Shown: positions 34,724 to 43,197 of the stretch, piece after piece
How the letters are laid out: each line of letters starts with the position of its first letter
How positions within the stretch are numbered: the first letter of the stretch is position 1
The notes under the pieces: model-generated
The model's database searches: none
The model's input: the letters and a program-made list of their open reading frames with translations, nothing else
Told to the model about the DNA's origin: nothing
Position numbers and translations under genes: made by a program
Origin: RHKX01 sp963743875
Lineage (GTDB): Bacteria > Actinomycetota > Thermoleophilia > Solirubrobacterales > 70-9
Assembly (NCBI GenBank): GCA_963743875.1
Contig: CAVURM010000001.1
Location: 1 to 64,000, forward strand
Length of the DNA: 64,000 bases
Reading direction: 5' to 3'

Positions 34724-35293
34724 CTAACCATCCAGGCGCTCGAAGAACAGCTGCAGCATTCTGGCGGTGGCGCCCCAGATGAAGGCGTCCTCGATGTCGA
34801 AGGTGGGGGTCCGGAACGGAACCCCACGACGGATCAGGCGCCGCATTCCGTAGGACTCGCGAAGTTGATCGAGGTCGAGTTCGATGACCCGCTCGACCTC
34901 TTTCGGGCTGAGCGTGTGGGCGAGTCGCTCCGGCACGAGGCCGACCACCGGGAGCACCTTGTAGGAGGTGACGACCGTCGAAGTGGGTGGCAGGGCGCCG
35001 ACGACTTCGACCGCGGCGGGGTCGAGGCCGATCTCCTCGTTGGCCTCGCGCAGCGCGCACTCGACGAGGGTCTCACCCGGATCCGCCCGGCCGCCGGGAA
35101 AGGAGATCTCGCCGGCGTGGCGTCGCAGGTCATGGCGACGCTCAGTGAAGATCAGACCAGGGCGCTCGGGCCATCCGAACATCGGGACGAGAACGGCGGC
35201 AGCCTTGCTCCCGTGTGCGTCCAGGGCCTCGGCCTCGCCCGGGTCCAGGAACGCCTTGGAGAGTTCGTGGGCCTCGGGGGTGGGTGCGCTCAG
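34724..35293 (-). CDS. NUDIX hydrolase, CoA-pyrophosphatase-like
   Basis: The Nudix box is complete: GRADPGETLVECALREANEEIGL (GX5EX7REUXEEXGU). ISFPGG before it and a C-terminal region fit the NudL/CoA pyrophosphatase group, which cleaves CoA or nucleotide diphosphates. The first ATG (35182, MFGWPERPG) would remove the first beta strand. Upstream codons in frame (ELSKAFLDPGEAEALDAHG, then AAAVLVPMF) look like genuine Nudix sequence. They begin at CTG 35293, which overlaps the SDR stop as CTGA, like the other coupled starts here. The CTG start is therefore preferred, with uncertainty. Confidence 0.78.
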   Translation of the reverse strand: MSAPTPEAHELSKAFLDPGEAEALDAHGSKAAAVLVPMFGWPERPGLIFTERRHDLRRHAGEISFPGGRADPGETLVECALREANEEIGLDPAAVEVVGALPPTSTVVTSYKVLPVVGLVPERLAHTLSPKEVERVIELDLDQLRESYGMRRLIRRGVPFRTPTFDIEDAFIWGATARMLQLFFERLDG

Positions 35294-36102
35294 ATGATCA
35301 CCTGCACCGCGCCGCCGTCGACACCCCAGGCTGAACCGAGCACGTAGGACGCACGCTCCGAGCAGAGAAAGGCGATCACCGAAGCGATCTCGTCAACCTC
35401 GGCGAACCTGCCGATCGGGCGGCTGGCGCCGGCACTGTCGAGGGCGGCATTGCGGTCGGCGTGCCCACCGTGCCCAACGAGCTGATCCAGCATTCCACCC
35501 GGGGCCATCCAGAGCTCGGACTTGACCAGGCCGGGTGCCACCGCGTTGACGAGCACGCCGGTGCCCCCGTAGCGCTCGGCGTAGAGGCGCGAGAGCGATA
35601 GCTGCCCCGCCTTCGCGACCGAGTACTCACCCAACTGCTGGGAGGGGCGCTTGCCGGCGGTCGACGCGACGTTGACGACCCGCCCCCAACTGCGCTCGGC
35701 CATGGCCGGGAGCGCCGCCCGCATCAATCGCATCGGCGCCATCACATTCATCTCCCAGGCCGCGTACCAGTCCTCGTCGGGAACGTCGTCCAGGTCGCGC
35801 CACTTCGCGGTGCCGGCGCAGTTGACGATCACATCGAGGCCGCCGAACCGATCCTCCGCCTCGGCCAGGATCCGCTCTCCGGCGTCCGCGTCGGTGACAT
35901 CGATCGCGAGATGGGCGGCGCGGCCGTGGTTGGGGGCCCCGGATCGACCGCAGACGGCGGCCGCTTCCTGAACCTCGGACTCGGTACGGGCGACCAGCAG
36001 GACCTGACCTCCGGCCTCGCTGAGCATCCGCGCAGCGGCCCGGCCGATTCCCCGGCCGGCGCCGGTCACCACGCACGCCCTGCCGGCGATCCCGAGGTCC
36101 AT
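35290..36102 (-). CDS. Short-chain dehydrogenase/reductase
   Basis: Classical SDR of 270 residues. The cofactor site is VVTGAGRGIGRAAARML (TGxxxGxG), with the NAG-type motif VNCAGTAKW near residue 90. The catalytic Ser-Tyr-Lys is seen as NVASTAG (Ser) and YSVAKAGQLSLSRL (Tyr, Lys). The C-terminal GSAWGVDGGAV is the usual tail. It oxidises or reduces a carbonyl/alcohol pair on an unknown substrate. The ATG at 36102 overlaps the OsmC stop (ATGA). Member of a minus-strand run from DUF1015 to NUDIX. Confidence 0.9.
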   Translation of the reverse strand: MDLGIAGRACVVTGAGRGIGRAAARMLSEAGGQVLLVARTESEVQEAAAVCGRSGAPNHGRAAHLAIDVTDADAGERILAEAEDRFGGLDVIVNCAGTAKWRDLDDVPDEDWYAAWEMNVMAPMRLMRAALPAMAERSWGRVVNVASTAGKRPSQQLGEYSVAKAGQLSLSRLYAERYGGTGVLVNAVAPGLVKSELWMAPGGMLDQLVGHGGHADRNAALDSAGASRPIGRFAEVDEIASVIAFLCSERASYVLGSAWGVDGGAVQVII

Positions 36103-36506
36103 CAGCCTGAGGAGCTCGCTGCCCGCGTCTCGATCTCGATGTCCCCGAGCAGGATGCGGTGCACGGGGCACTTGTCGGCGATGACCATGATTCGCTCACG
36201 CTGATCCTCGCCGAGGTGGTCCGGGAGCACCACCTCGACGCCGAACTGTGCCGCCTCGCCTCGGCCGGGCGCCCCGGGAAAGTCCACGGAGACCTGGAGT
36301 CCTTCGATGTCCCACTCCTTGCGGTTGGCGTAGAGCGCGATCGTGATCGCAGTGCAGGAAGCAAGCGAGGCTGCGAGGAGCTGGGTGGGCGCCGGGCCCT
36401 CGTCGGTGCCGCCGGCGTCGAGCGGCTCGTCGGCGACCAGTTGGTGATCCCCGATCTCGACGGCATGGGACAGCCCGGAGCGCCGGCGGACGGTGACCCG
36501 GCTCAC
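36102..36506 (-). CDS. OsmC/Ohr family protein
   Basis: 134 residues from GTG 36506. OsmC fold with GPAPTQLLAASLASCTAITIALYANRKEWD, where the Cys of ASCT is the peroxidatic cysteine, and ADKCPVHRILLGDIEIET, with the second Cys and CPVH motif. Predicted thiol peroxidase acting on organic hydroperoxides. Coupled by 4-bp overlaps on both sides (GTGA with the adenosyltransferase, ATGA with the SDR), so it is translated as part of one operon. Confidence 0.87.
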   Translation of the reverse strand: MSRVTVRRRSGLSHAVEIGDHQLVADEPLDAGGTDEGPAPTQLLAASLASCTAITIALYANRKEWDIEGLQVSVDFPGAPGRGEAAQFGVEVVLPDHLGEDQRERIMVIADKCPVHRILLGDIEIETRAASSSG

Positions 36507-37108
36507 TTGCGCTCCTCCGATTGCTTTGAGGCGCCGGTGATTCCGCCGCTCTTCGACCGGCCCACGAAGAGCGCGGGGTCGTCGACATCGGTGAAACGGG
36601 CCATCGCGTAGACGAGATCGGCCGCGCGGTTCAGGTAGGCGAGCACGGCGCCCGAGGCCAACTGTCCATCGTCGGCGAGCGCGGCGACCCGACGTTCGGC
36701 GCGACGGAGGATTGCTCGCGCCAGGTCCAGCGAACCCGAGAGCGGGGTGCCGCCGGGGATGACGAACTTCGGTGGCAGCTCGACCCGGTCCATATAACGG
36801 TCGATCGCGGGCTCGAGGGCCGCGACCATGGGGTCGGTGATCCGGCTGACGCCGTCCTCGAGCCGATCGGCTGCCTCGGGCGCTGCCGCGAGCTCGGCGC
36901 CGGCCACGAACAGGTCGGTCTGCAGGTCGAGCAGGTCGGCTGCCACCTCGGCGTCTCCGTCGCCGCAAAGGGAGCGGGCGACCCCGAGGGCGGAGCCGGC
37001 CTCGTCGATCGTCCCGTAGGCGTCGATCCGGATGTCGGACTTCGGCCGGCGCCCGCCGTACCAGAGCCCGGTCGTGCCGTCGTCTCCCTTGCGCGTGTAG
37101 ATCCTCAC
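36503..37108 (-). CDS. Cob(I)alamin adenosyltransferase, PduO type
   Basis: Makes adenosylcobalamin from cob(I)alamin and ATP. 201 residues; the N-terminal ATP loop is RIYTRKGDDGTTGLWYGGR, followed by KSDIRIDAYGTIDEAGSALG and the helical LARAILRRAERRVAAL with YLNRAADLVYAMARF, all typical of the PduO trimeric fold. The GTG at 37108 overlaps the DUF1015 stop (GTGA). A B12-dependent mutase or ribonucleotide reductase elsewhere would be its consumer; none is in this window. Confidence 0.92.
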   Translation of the reverse strand: MRIYTRKGDDGTTGLWYGGRRPKSDIRIDAYGTIDEAGSALGVARSLCGDGDAEVAADLLDLQTDLFVAGAELAAAPEAADRLEDGVSRITDPMVAALEPAIDRYMDRVELPPKFVIPGGTPLSGSLDLARAILRRAERRVAALADDGQLASGAVLAYLNRAADLVYAMARFTDVDDPALFVGRSKSGGITGASKQSEERK

Positions 37109-38379
37109 CTCGCGGCCTCATCCGACAGCGGGTTGAACGCGATCCCGGTCAGCAGCTTCGGGAAGAAGTAGGTCGACTTCGGGGGCATCGTCTCACCGGC
37201 GTCGGCAACCGCGCGGACCTGCTCGACGGGCGTTGGGCGGAGGAAGAATGCAGCCTGGGCCTCCTTGCGGTCGAGCCTGGCCACGGCCTCACCGAAGTCG
37301 GAGCAGTAGGAGAGACCGCGCTTCGCAGCGATGTCGTCGGTGCTCATCTCCAGCGGCCCTCGCAGGATCAGGGCTTCCAGCGCGGCCGCATCGAGGGTGC
37401 GGAAGGCCTCGGAGCTGCCGGGGAGGGCCCGTTCCATCAACGCCTCGTCCTTGAGCCGCAGGCGGTAGGGCTGGCGGTGAAACGCGTCCATGTAGCCGAA
37501 GGCGATCGTCCCGTAGTTGTCGGGGGGTACCATCTCGGCGGAGTCGTCGACGGGCTCCAGCTCGAACAGTTCGAACATCGTCTCGCGCAATGCGACGCGG
37601 CGTTCGTCGTCGAGGTCGTGCAGGAGTCGATGGGTGGCGAACACGCTCAGCCCCGGATCCTCCAGCGAGACGAGACAGGCCATCGTGAAACGAGCATCGT
37701 CGCCTTCGGCGGCCCCGACCTCGTCGGCGTAGGTCCTGGCGGTCTCATAGCGGTGATGCCCATCGGCGATCAGAAGCTCAGAGTCCGCGAGGACCTCGGA
37801 GACGGAGGAATGAACCTCGGTATCGGCGATCGGCCAGGCCCGGTGGACCGTGCCGTCGGCGTCGGTCACCTCGCAGAACGGCGATCCGCTCAGCGCCGGC
37901 GAGATCCGGCTCCAGGCGTCGCCGGAGTGCAGGATGAAGATCGGAGAGAGGTTGAAGCCGGTCGCCCGGGTCAGGCGCAGGCGATCCTCCTTTGGGCCCG
38001 GCTGGGTCCGCTCGTGAGGCCGAATCAGGCCGGCGCCATAGTCGGTGACGGCGATCCGTGCGATGAATCCGCGCCGGGTCTGCGAGCTGCCGTCGGGGGC
38101 GACGTAGTCCTGTTCGAGCGCCCAGATCGTCGGTGTCGCGTCCTGTTCGAGGATCCCGGTGCCCCTCCATCGACGCAGCAGCTCGCCGGCGTGGGCGTAG
38201 ATGTCTGAGCCGTCGTCGGTGCGGGGGAGATCGAGCTCGACCACGTTGTTGGGGGAGCGTTCCAGGAGCTCGGCGCGCCCCGCTTCGTCGATCACGTCAT
38301 AGGGCGGAGCGGTGACGTCGGCGATCGCCACTTGCGCTGGGTCGTAGTGCAGCGCCCGGAATGCTCTGACGTCGGCCAT
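37105..38379 (-). CDS. DUF1015 family protein
   Basis: 424 residues from ATG 38379. Characteristic DUF1015 opening RAFRALHYDPAQ..VTAPPYDVIDEAGR, then the NVVELDLPR block, RRGFIARI, the LIADGHHRYETARTYAD motif in the centre (around residue 206), and MPPKSTYFFPKLLTGIAFNPL at the C-terminus. In some bacteria this family sits beside serine-degradation or D-lactate genes; the enzymatic role remains undefined. First gene of the minus-strand operon with the cobalamin adenosyltransferase, OsmC, SDR and NUDIX genes. Confidence 0.85.
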   Translation of the reverse strand: MADVRAFRALHYDPAQVAIADVTAPPYDVIDEAGRAELLERSPNNVVELDLPRTDDGSDIYAHAGELLRRWRGTGILEQDATPTIWALEQDYVAPDGSSQTRRGFIARIAVTDYGAGLIRPHERTQPGPKEDRLRLTRATGFNLSPIFILHSGDAWSRISPALSGSPFCEVTDADGTVHRAWPIADTEVHSSVSEVLADSELLIADGHHRYETARTYADEVGAAEGDDARFTMACLVSLEDPGLSVFATHRLLHDLDDERRVALRETMFELFELEPVDDSAEMVPPDNYGTIAFGYMDAFHRQPYRLRLKDEALMERALPGSSEAFRTLDAAALEALILRGPLEMSTDDIAAKRGLSYCSDFGEAVARLDRKEAQAAFFLRPTPVEQVRAVADAGETMPPKSTYFFPKLLTGIAFNPLSDEAAR

Positions 38380-38493
38380 CGGCCCCGCAGACTATTGACC
38401 CGGCACGTTCCGCCGTTCCGTCCGATCGATGGGGGAACATCTGTTCGTAATCAAACACATCAGAAGCAAACTGAGGTGAGAACGGTGAGATCG

Positions 38494-38994
38494 ATGCAAA
38501 CCGAGTACAGAAATCTTAGAAACGCAGCCCACGCGGATGAGCGCGCCGAGTTCGATCGCCTTGCAAGGGACCCAAGCTTCAGGCACTTCATCGCGCTGTG
38601 CATCTCGGAGCGTGCCGCGTCCGACATCGGTCCGGTCGAGATCCGCAGCTCCGATCCCGAGGTCGTCACGCTCGCCGCTCATTGGCTGCGGCGCCTCTCG
38701 AACGGTCGCGTCGACTATCGCCTGCAGTTCGACGAGGGCGAGGACGTGGTCGAGATGATCCGGTTCTGGACGGCGCGTCTCGGGGTCGGTCAGGATCGGA
38801 TCCGGCTGCAGCGCTGGTTCCACGATCGTCCCAACACGATCCGGGTTCGCAAGCCCGAACACGGTGTGATCACGGTCCGCAGCGGCAATGCCGATCTCCG
38901 GATCCGCCTCCACGGCTGGATGATGCGGATTCGCGAGGAGGGGTTCCCCGAGGTCGAGCAGGAGGAGCTCTTCACGACCCTGCGGGCGGGCTAG
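38494..38994 (+). CDS. LAGLIDADG-like small protein next to tRNA-Pro
   Basis: 166 residues from ATG 38494 (a GTG at 38485 is possible). The layout FRHFIALCISERAASD..VEIRSSDPEVVTLAAHWLRRLSNGRVDYRLQ followed by EDVVEMIRFWTARLGV resembles the alpha-beta core of solitary LAGLIDADG-type proteins. The usual GDG/GEG acid positions read ISER here, so nuclease activity is doubtful. Related proteins are frequent and unannotated in actinobacteria. The stop is only 14 bp before tRNA-Pro(TGG). Function unknown; a DNA-binding role is inference. Confidence 0.5.
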   Translation: MQTEYRNLRNAAHADERAEFDRLARDPSFRHFIALCISERAASDIGPVEIRSSDPEVVTLAAHWLRRLSNGRVDYRLQFDEGEDVVEMIRFWTARLGVGQDRIRLQRWFHDRPNTIRVRKPEHGVITVRSGNADLRIRLHGWMMRIREEGFPEVEQEELFTTLRAG

Positions 38995-39008
38995 ACTCCG
39001 GTGCAGCT

Positions 39009-39082
39009 CGGGGCGTAGCGAAGCCTGGTAACGCGCCTGCTTTGGGGGCAGGAGATCCCCGGTTCGAATCCGGGCGCCCCGA
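39009..39082 (+). tRNA. tRNA-Pro (TGG)
   Basis: Cloverleaf of 74 nt. Acceptor CGGGGCG / CGCCCCG, discriminator A, anticodon loop CTTTGGGG with TGG, T-arm CCCGG TTCGAAT CCGGG. No CCA is encoded. It lies 14 bp after the LAGLIDADG-like gene on the same strand. Confidence 0.96.
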
Positions 39083-39192
39083 CTGGTTGACCGACGGATC
39101 CACGGCCGATTGAACCGGACGCACCCGCCGCTTCAGTCGCCCAATCCGGGTGAAGCTCCGGATCGGTGACCCAGGCATAATCTGGTGTCCTC

Positions 39193-40623
39193 ATGGATGA
39201 AGCAACGGAGACGGTGGAGAGCGGGGGCCGGCTGACGCAAGCGACGGACGAGTCCGTGGCAAGGGGTAAGAAGGCCCGCGAGCGAACCCCTCGTTCGACT
39301 CACTCCGGCTGGGCTCCGGCATCGGATCGACCCGATCCGGTGAAGGTTCTCACCGCCCAGGCCGCCGATCGCGTCCCGGAACTGGTGCCGATCCGATACG
39401 GGCGGATGCTCGCGTCGCCGTTCACCTTCTACCGGGGCGCCGCGGCGATCATGGCCGCCGACCTCGGCGCCACCCCGCAGATCGGGATCCGCACTCAGCT
39501 ATGCGGTGATGCTCACCTTTCCAACTTCGGGGGCTTCGCGGCACCCGATCGGAGCCTGATCTTCGACATCAACGACTTCGACGAGACGTTGCCGGGCCCC
39601 TGGGAGTGGGATCTGATGCGCCTGGTGGCGAGCGTCGAGATCGCGGGCCGCGACCGCGATTTCGGCCGCAAACAGCGTCGTCTCGCCGTCCAGTCGGCAG
39701 CAATGGAGTACCGCGAGCAGATGCGCCGGCTGGCGAAGCTGGGCAACCTGGAGGCATGGTATGAGCGGGTCAACATCGAGCTGATGCGTGATCGCTTCGC
39801 CGCCGAGGTGGACAGCGATGCGATCGCACTGTTTGAAAAGAACGTCGCCAAGGCGAAGAGAAAGGACTCCGTCCGCGCCTTCTCGAAGCTGACCGAGACG
39901 GTCGGCGGCAGGCTGCGGATCGTTAGCGACCCGCCGTTGATCACCCCGCTCGAGGATCTCCTCGACCCGCAGGAGCTGGAGCGGTCCGAGGCCCAGATCC
40001 GGGGCATGTTCACCGAGTACAAGGGCAGTCTTTCGCAGGGTCTCCGCCACCTTCTCGACCGCTACCGGTACGTCCATAGCGCCCGCAAGGTCGTCGGGGT
40101 CGGAAGCGTCGGGACTCGCGCCTGGATCGTCCTCTTCATCGGCCGTGACCAGGGCGATCCATTGTTTCTGCAGATCAAGGAAGCGCAGCGGTCCGTCCTC
40201 GAGCCCTACACCTCCAAGAGCGCCTACGCGCTCCAGGGCCGGAGGGTCGTCGAGGGACAGCGGCTGATGCAGGCGAGCGGAGACATCCTTCTCGGCTGGA
40301 TGCGGCTGAAGGGCTTCGAGGGTCAGACTCGGGACTTCTACGTGCGCCAGCTCTGGGACGCCAAGGGTTCCGCCCGGATCGACCTGATGGCGCCGCGGAC
40401 GATGGCCGTCTACGCCCGCCTCTGCGGCGGCGTCCTGGCGAATGCCCATGCGCGTTCGGGTGATCGGATCGCGATCGCCTCCTACCTCGGCGGGGGAGAC
40501 CGGTTCGATCGAGCGATGGTCGACTTCGCCTCGCGCTACGCCGATCAGAACGAGCGTGACTACTCAGCGCTCAAGGCCGCCGCCGAGTCGGGTCGGATCA
40601 AGGTCGAGTCCGAGCAGGGCTGA
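39193..40623 (+). CDS. DUF2252 family protein
   Basis: 476 residues, whole family pattern present: GRMLASPFTFYRGAAAIMAADL near residue 75, then a protein-kinase/phosphotransferase-like LCGDAHLSNFGGFAAPDRSLIFDINDFDE (around residues 103-131), and WEWDLMRLVASVEIA. The HxxN and DxND features resemble aminoglycoside-phosphotransferase-fold catalytic loops, so a kinase-like activity on an unknown substrate is plausible. Single gene on the plus strand between tRNA-Pro and the GntR regulator. Confidence 0.85.
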   Translation: MDEATETVESGGRLTQATDESVARGKKARERTPRSTHSGWAPASDRPDPVKVLTAQAADRVPELVPIRYGRMLASPFTFYRGAAAIMAADLGATPQIGIRTQLCGDAHLSNFGGFAAPDRSLIFDINDFDETLPGPWEWDLMRLVASVEIAGRDRDFGRKQRRLAVQSAAMEYREQMRRLAKLGNLEAWYERVNIELMRDRFAAEVDSDAIALFEKNVAKAKRKDSVRAFSKLTETVGGRLRIVSDPPLITPLEDLLDPQELERSEAQIRGMFTEYKGSLSQGLRHLLDRYRYVHSARKVVGVGSVGTRAWIVLFIGRDQGDPLFLQIKEAQRSVLEPYTSKSAYALQGRRVVEGQRLMQASGDILLGWMRLKGFEGQTRDFYVRQLWDAKGSARIDLMAPRTMAVYARLCGGVLANAHARSGDRIAIASYLGGGDRFDRAMVDFASRYADQNERDYSALKAAAESGRIKVESEQG

Positions 40624-40645
40624 GCCAGCGCGACGGGGTCCCGGG

Positions 40646-41344
40646 TCAGCCGGTGGATCCGAGGTCGGCTTCGAGCATCGATCGGGCTACATCGGCGGCT
40701 TCAGACGAGCGTCTGCCCGCGATCGCGCTGCCGAGGGCCCTCAGGGCCTCAGGGTCTCTCGAGGTCAGCGAATAGGCGAGTTCGGGATTGGCGGTCAGCG
40801 CCGCGTTGAGCGAGTTCAGGGCCAGCTGATAGGCCAGGTTCCCCGAGCCGTCGACGATCAGCTGCCAAAGCGTGACGAAGCTGTCGACCACCTCTTCGTC
40901 GTCGCCTTCGGCAAGCACGGCGGTCGCCTCAGCCGCCGCGGCAACGCCGTTTCGCTGCTTCGTGTCCCCCCGCTCCGCGCAGCGTCGGGCGACGTCAATG
41001 CCGATGCTTGCGCGCATCTCCAGCACCGACCGGACCAGGTCGTCGGGTGGGGCGTCGCCCTGACCCATGAGGTCGAGCAGCAGGTCGAGGCCGGCGTTGT
41101 GGCGCCAATCGAGAACCCTGGTCGCTCCGCCCTGGCTGATCTGTACGAGGCCCGCCTGCTGGAGGCGCTTCAGCGCTTCGCGGACCGCATGGCGGTTGAC
41201 GCCGAGGCTCTCCGACAGAAACCGCTCGGAGGGCACCGGATCGCCGGCGGGCAGCTCCCCGGTCAGGATCTGATGTCGAAGCCGCCGATGGACCTCGACG
41301 GAGGCGAGCCCGTCTCTGCGATTTCGGGGTGGCGATGCGGCCAT
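40646..41344 (-). CDS. FadR/GntR-family transcription regulator
   Basis: About 232 residues from ATG 41344; upstream ATGs at 41377 or 41392 would run through the operator. The winged HTH is EVHRRLRHQILTGELPAGDPVPSERFLSESLGVNRHAVREALKRLQQAGLV (around residues 16-66). The C-terminal all-helical ligand-binding domain begins DLVRSVLEMRASIGIDVARRC. It represses or activates nearby genes in response to an acyl or organic-acid ligand. A perfect inverted repeat at 41351-41380 just upstream is the likely autoregulatory operator. Confidence 0.85.
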   Translation of the reverse strand: MAASPPRNRRDGLASVEVHRRLRHQILTGELPAGDPVPSERFLSESLGVNRHAVREALKRLQQAGLVQISQGGATRVLDWRHNAGLDLLLDLMGQGDAPPDDLVRSVLEMRASIGIDVARRCAERGDTKQRNGVAAAAEATAVLAEGDDEEVVDSFVTLWQLIVDGSGNLAYQLALNSLNAALTANPELAYSLTSRDPEALRALGSAIAGRRSSEAADVARSMLEADLGSTG

Positions 41345-41350
41345 CCGGCG

Positions 41351-41380
41351 AGGATGCCAGTTTGTGGTGGATGGCATCCT
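41351..41380. promoter_or_regulatory. Inverted repeat, probable GntR operator
   Basis: Arms AGGATGCCA (41351-41359) and TGGCATCCT (41372-41380) are perfectly complementary, separated by 12 bp. The site begins 7 bp upstream of the chosen regulator start. It is shared with the divergent small membrane protein at 41420, so it could control both genes. Confidence 0.6.
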
Positions 41381-41419
41381 CGGGTTGATCACATCCGATC
41401 CGCGGATAGACTGCGCCGC

Positions 41420-41692
41420 ATGGCTGAGGAGGTGGAGGATCAGGCCCGCGAGATCGCCCTCAAGCGCCTCAAGGCGAAGCGCAGCTTCAGGAACCTGCTC
41501 GTCACCTCAGCCGGGGTGCTCACCCTGATGGTCGTGATCTGGGCGCTCAGCGGTGGGGGGTACTTCTGGCCGATCTGGGTCGTGTTCGGGCTCGGGATCG
41601 CCCTCGTCACCACCGGCTGGCAGGCCTATGGGTCGACCAGCGGTCCGATCACCGAGGATGAGATCCAGAGCGAGATGAACAAGCTCAAATGA
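41420..41692 (+). CDS. 2TM-domain small membrane protein
   Basis: 90 residues. A charged N-terminus (EEVEDQAREIALKRLKAKRSF) precedes two membrane helices (LLVTSAGVLTLMVVIWAL and FWPIWVVFGLGIALVTTGW), as in the 2TM family; the polar tail is GPITEDEIQSEMNKLK. It is divergent from the GntR gene across the inverted repeat and coupled to the next gene by an ATGA overlap. Function unknown. Confidence 0.6.
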   Translation: MAEEVEDQAREIALKRLKAKRSFRNLLVTSAGVLTLMVVIWALSGGGYFWPIWVVFGLGIALVTTGWQAYGSTSGPITEDEIQSEMNKLK

Positions 41693-41943
41693 CCGATCGG
41701 CAGGCAAGCGAGCACCGCGAGCACCATCTGCGAACCCCGACAAGTGAGCTTCACCACGACGAGAAGCTCCGCCGCCAGTCCCGTCACGTGCAGATCCTCA
41801 CCGGGGTCATGTTGCTCGTGCTTGCGATGTTGATCTACAGCGCCCTCTTCGATCTCGACAACTGGTCGGAGTGGGTCGTCTTCGGTGCCATCTGCGCGGT
41901 CGCGGCGGGCACGATGATCGCCGTCAGCACCACCAACCGATAG
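41689..41943 (+). CDS. Small two-helix membrane protein
   Basis: 84 residues; start overlaps the preceding stop (ATGA). A histidine- and arginine-rich N-terminus (EHREHHLRTPTSELHHDEK) is followed by helices ILTGVMLLVLAMLIYSALF and WVVFGAICAVAAGTMIAV. It probably forms a pair with the upstream 2TM protein. The function is unknown; the histidines could bind metal, but no defined motif is present. Confidence 0.55.
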   Translation: MTDRQASEHREHHLRTPTSELHHDEKLRRQSRHVQILTGVMLLVLAMLIYSALFDLDNWSEWVVFGAICAVAAGTMIAVSTTNR

Positions 41944-42001
41944 CAGGGCATGGGCGCGCTGGTCAGATTCTGAGCGGGATGAAGGGGGAAATCGAATACC
42001 C

Positions 42002-42325
42002 GTGGCGGCACCTGTTGGGGGTTCGCAGCGCCGACCTTCACCCAATAGCCGATATGAGGTGACGCGACGGGTCGGCGGGGTCTTCTGGTCGTGGGGCGTT
42101 CTCGTAACGCTGATCCTGATGCCGCTCGCCCCGCCGGATCAGTCGTCGGTCGGCGCAGCCGGATGGTTGATCACGGCCGCAATGCTGATCGTCGCCGTGC
42201 TCTATGCCGTCCGGCTCCTGCGATCCTCGCGCTCGGATTCGACCCTCGTCGTCCGGCCGGGAGCAAATCCTGGGTGTCGCCAGTCGGGCGATGAAGCCCG
42301 ACCAGCGCCGTCGCGGCTAGGCTAG
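42002..42325 (+). CDS. Truncated membrane protein remnant or short hypothetical
   Basis: 107 residues from GTG 42002, or about 88 from GTG 42059. The recognisable part is two membrane helices, VTRRVGGVFWSWGVLVTLILMPLAP and AAGWLITAAMLIVAVLYAVRLL. In sequences I recall, this arrangement is the membrane start of larger signalling (GGDEF-type) proteins; here the frame ends without any catalytic domain, nine bases before tRNA-Leu. It may be a decayed fragment; the alternative is a real small protein. Confidence 0.4.
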   Translation: MAAPVGGSQRRPSPNSRYEVTRRVGGVFWSWGVLVTLILMPLAPPDQSSVGAAGWLITAAMLIVAVLYAVRLLRSSRSDSTLVVRPGANPGCRQSGDEARPAPSRLG

Positions 42326-42333
42326 GTCGACCG

Positions 42334-42416
42334 GCCGGAGTGGCGGAATGGCAGACGCGATCGGCTCAAAATCGATTGTCCGAAAGGACGTGTGGGTTCG
42401 AATCCCACCTCCGGTA
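42334..42416 (+). tRNA. tRNA-Leu (CAA)
   Basis: 83 nt with a class II variable arm. Acceptor GCCGGAG / CTCCGGT (one G-U pair), anticodon loop CTCAAAA with CAA, variable arm GTCCGAAAGGAC, T-arm GTGGG TTCGAAT CCCAC. Confidence 0.95.
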
Positions 42417-42692
42417 TCGGGCCTGTTTCTCGAATAGTTCGAAGAATCGAGACCAGGTCGAGCAAATTGCAGCGTGAACGGCCAGGGAAGGCGTTCGGAC
42501 GCTCGATCGGCGCCGAACGGCGCCGGCAGGGCTCGCCGAGGGCCCGTCTCCCCATCGTACGTTCACCTTTCCTCGGGAGCTGAAGCCAGCCTTGCGAGCG
42601 GCCAACTGACGCACGAATCCCGCTTCCTCGGTTACGCTCGCCGCTCCCGGCACGTCGCTCCGAGACGGTGTCACGCGGTTGTGAGGTGTTCC

Positions 42693-43073
42693 GTGCGTAA
42701 ACCTGTGCGAGGTCTTGTGAGCTTGTGCGTCTTAGCGTTCGTCCTTCTTGCTGCCGGCGCCACTGCGGCGGCTCCGTACCAGACCAAGTTGACGATCTCC
42801 GATCAAGCCCTCTTCTGGCACGGGAAGGTGCTATCCAGCGGCGACCTCCTCAATGGTGTCCGCAGCTGCGAGCGAGGGCGGCTCGTCAAGTTGCTCAAGC
42901 GACGGGATGGGAAGGACCGGCTCACCGGCACTGACGTCAGCAATCGGGCTGGCCGCTGGGTCATCCCGGATGAGCCGACTGAGGGCATCTATTACGCCAA
43001 GGTCACACCACGTCGTCCGGGCGCCAAGCCCGCTTGTGCGGGAGACCAATCGGGCATCGTGTTCATTGACTGA
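42693..43073 (+). CDS. Secreted hypothetical protein
   Basis: 126 residues from GTG 42693 (a GTG at 42681 is close). Signal peptide VSLCVLAFVLLAAGATAA, then a compact domain with SCERGRLVKLLKRRDGKDRLTGTDVSNRAGRWVIPDEPTEGIYYAKVTPR, resembling carboxypeptidase-regulatory-like beta sandwiches that carry two Cys (one at SCERG, one near ACAGDQ). It probably works outside the cell. No operon partner is evident; it stands between tRNA-Leu and the SRAP gene. Confidence 0.65.
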   Translation: MRKPVRGLVSLCVLAFVLLAAGATAAAPYQTKLTISDQALFWHGKVLSSGDLLNGVRSCERGRLVKLLKRRDGKDRLTGTDVSNRAGRWVIPDEPTEGIYYAKVTPRRPGAKPACAGDQSGIVFID

Positions 43074-43197
43074 GAGAAGCGGTGGTCGGCTACTCAGCGG
43101 TGCCTCGCATCCCGCGTCCAGCTTGGCCCAGCGCATTCTTGGAACACCCCCATCGCAGCCTCAACGGCATCGCTGACGGTCGCTACCGTCACGGACC

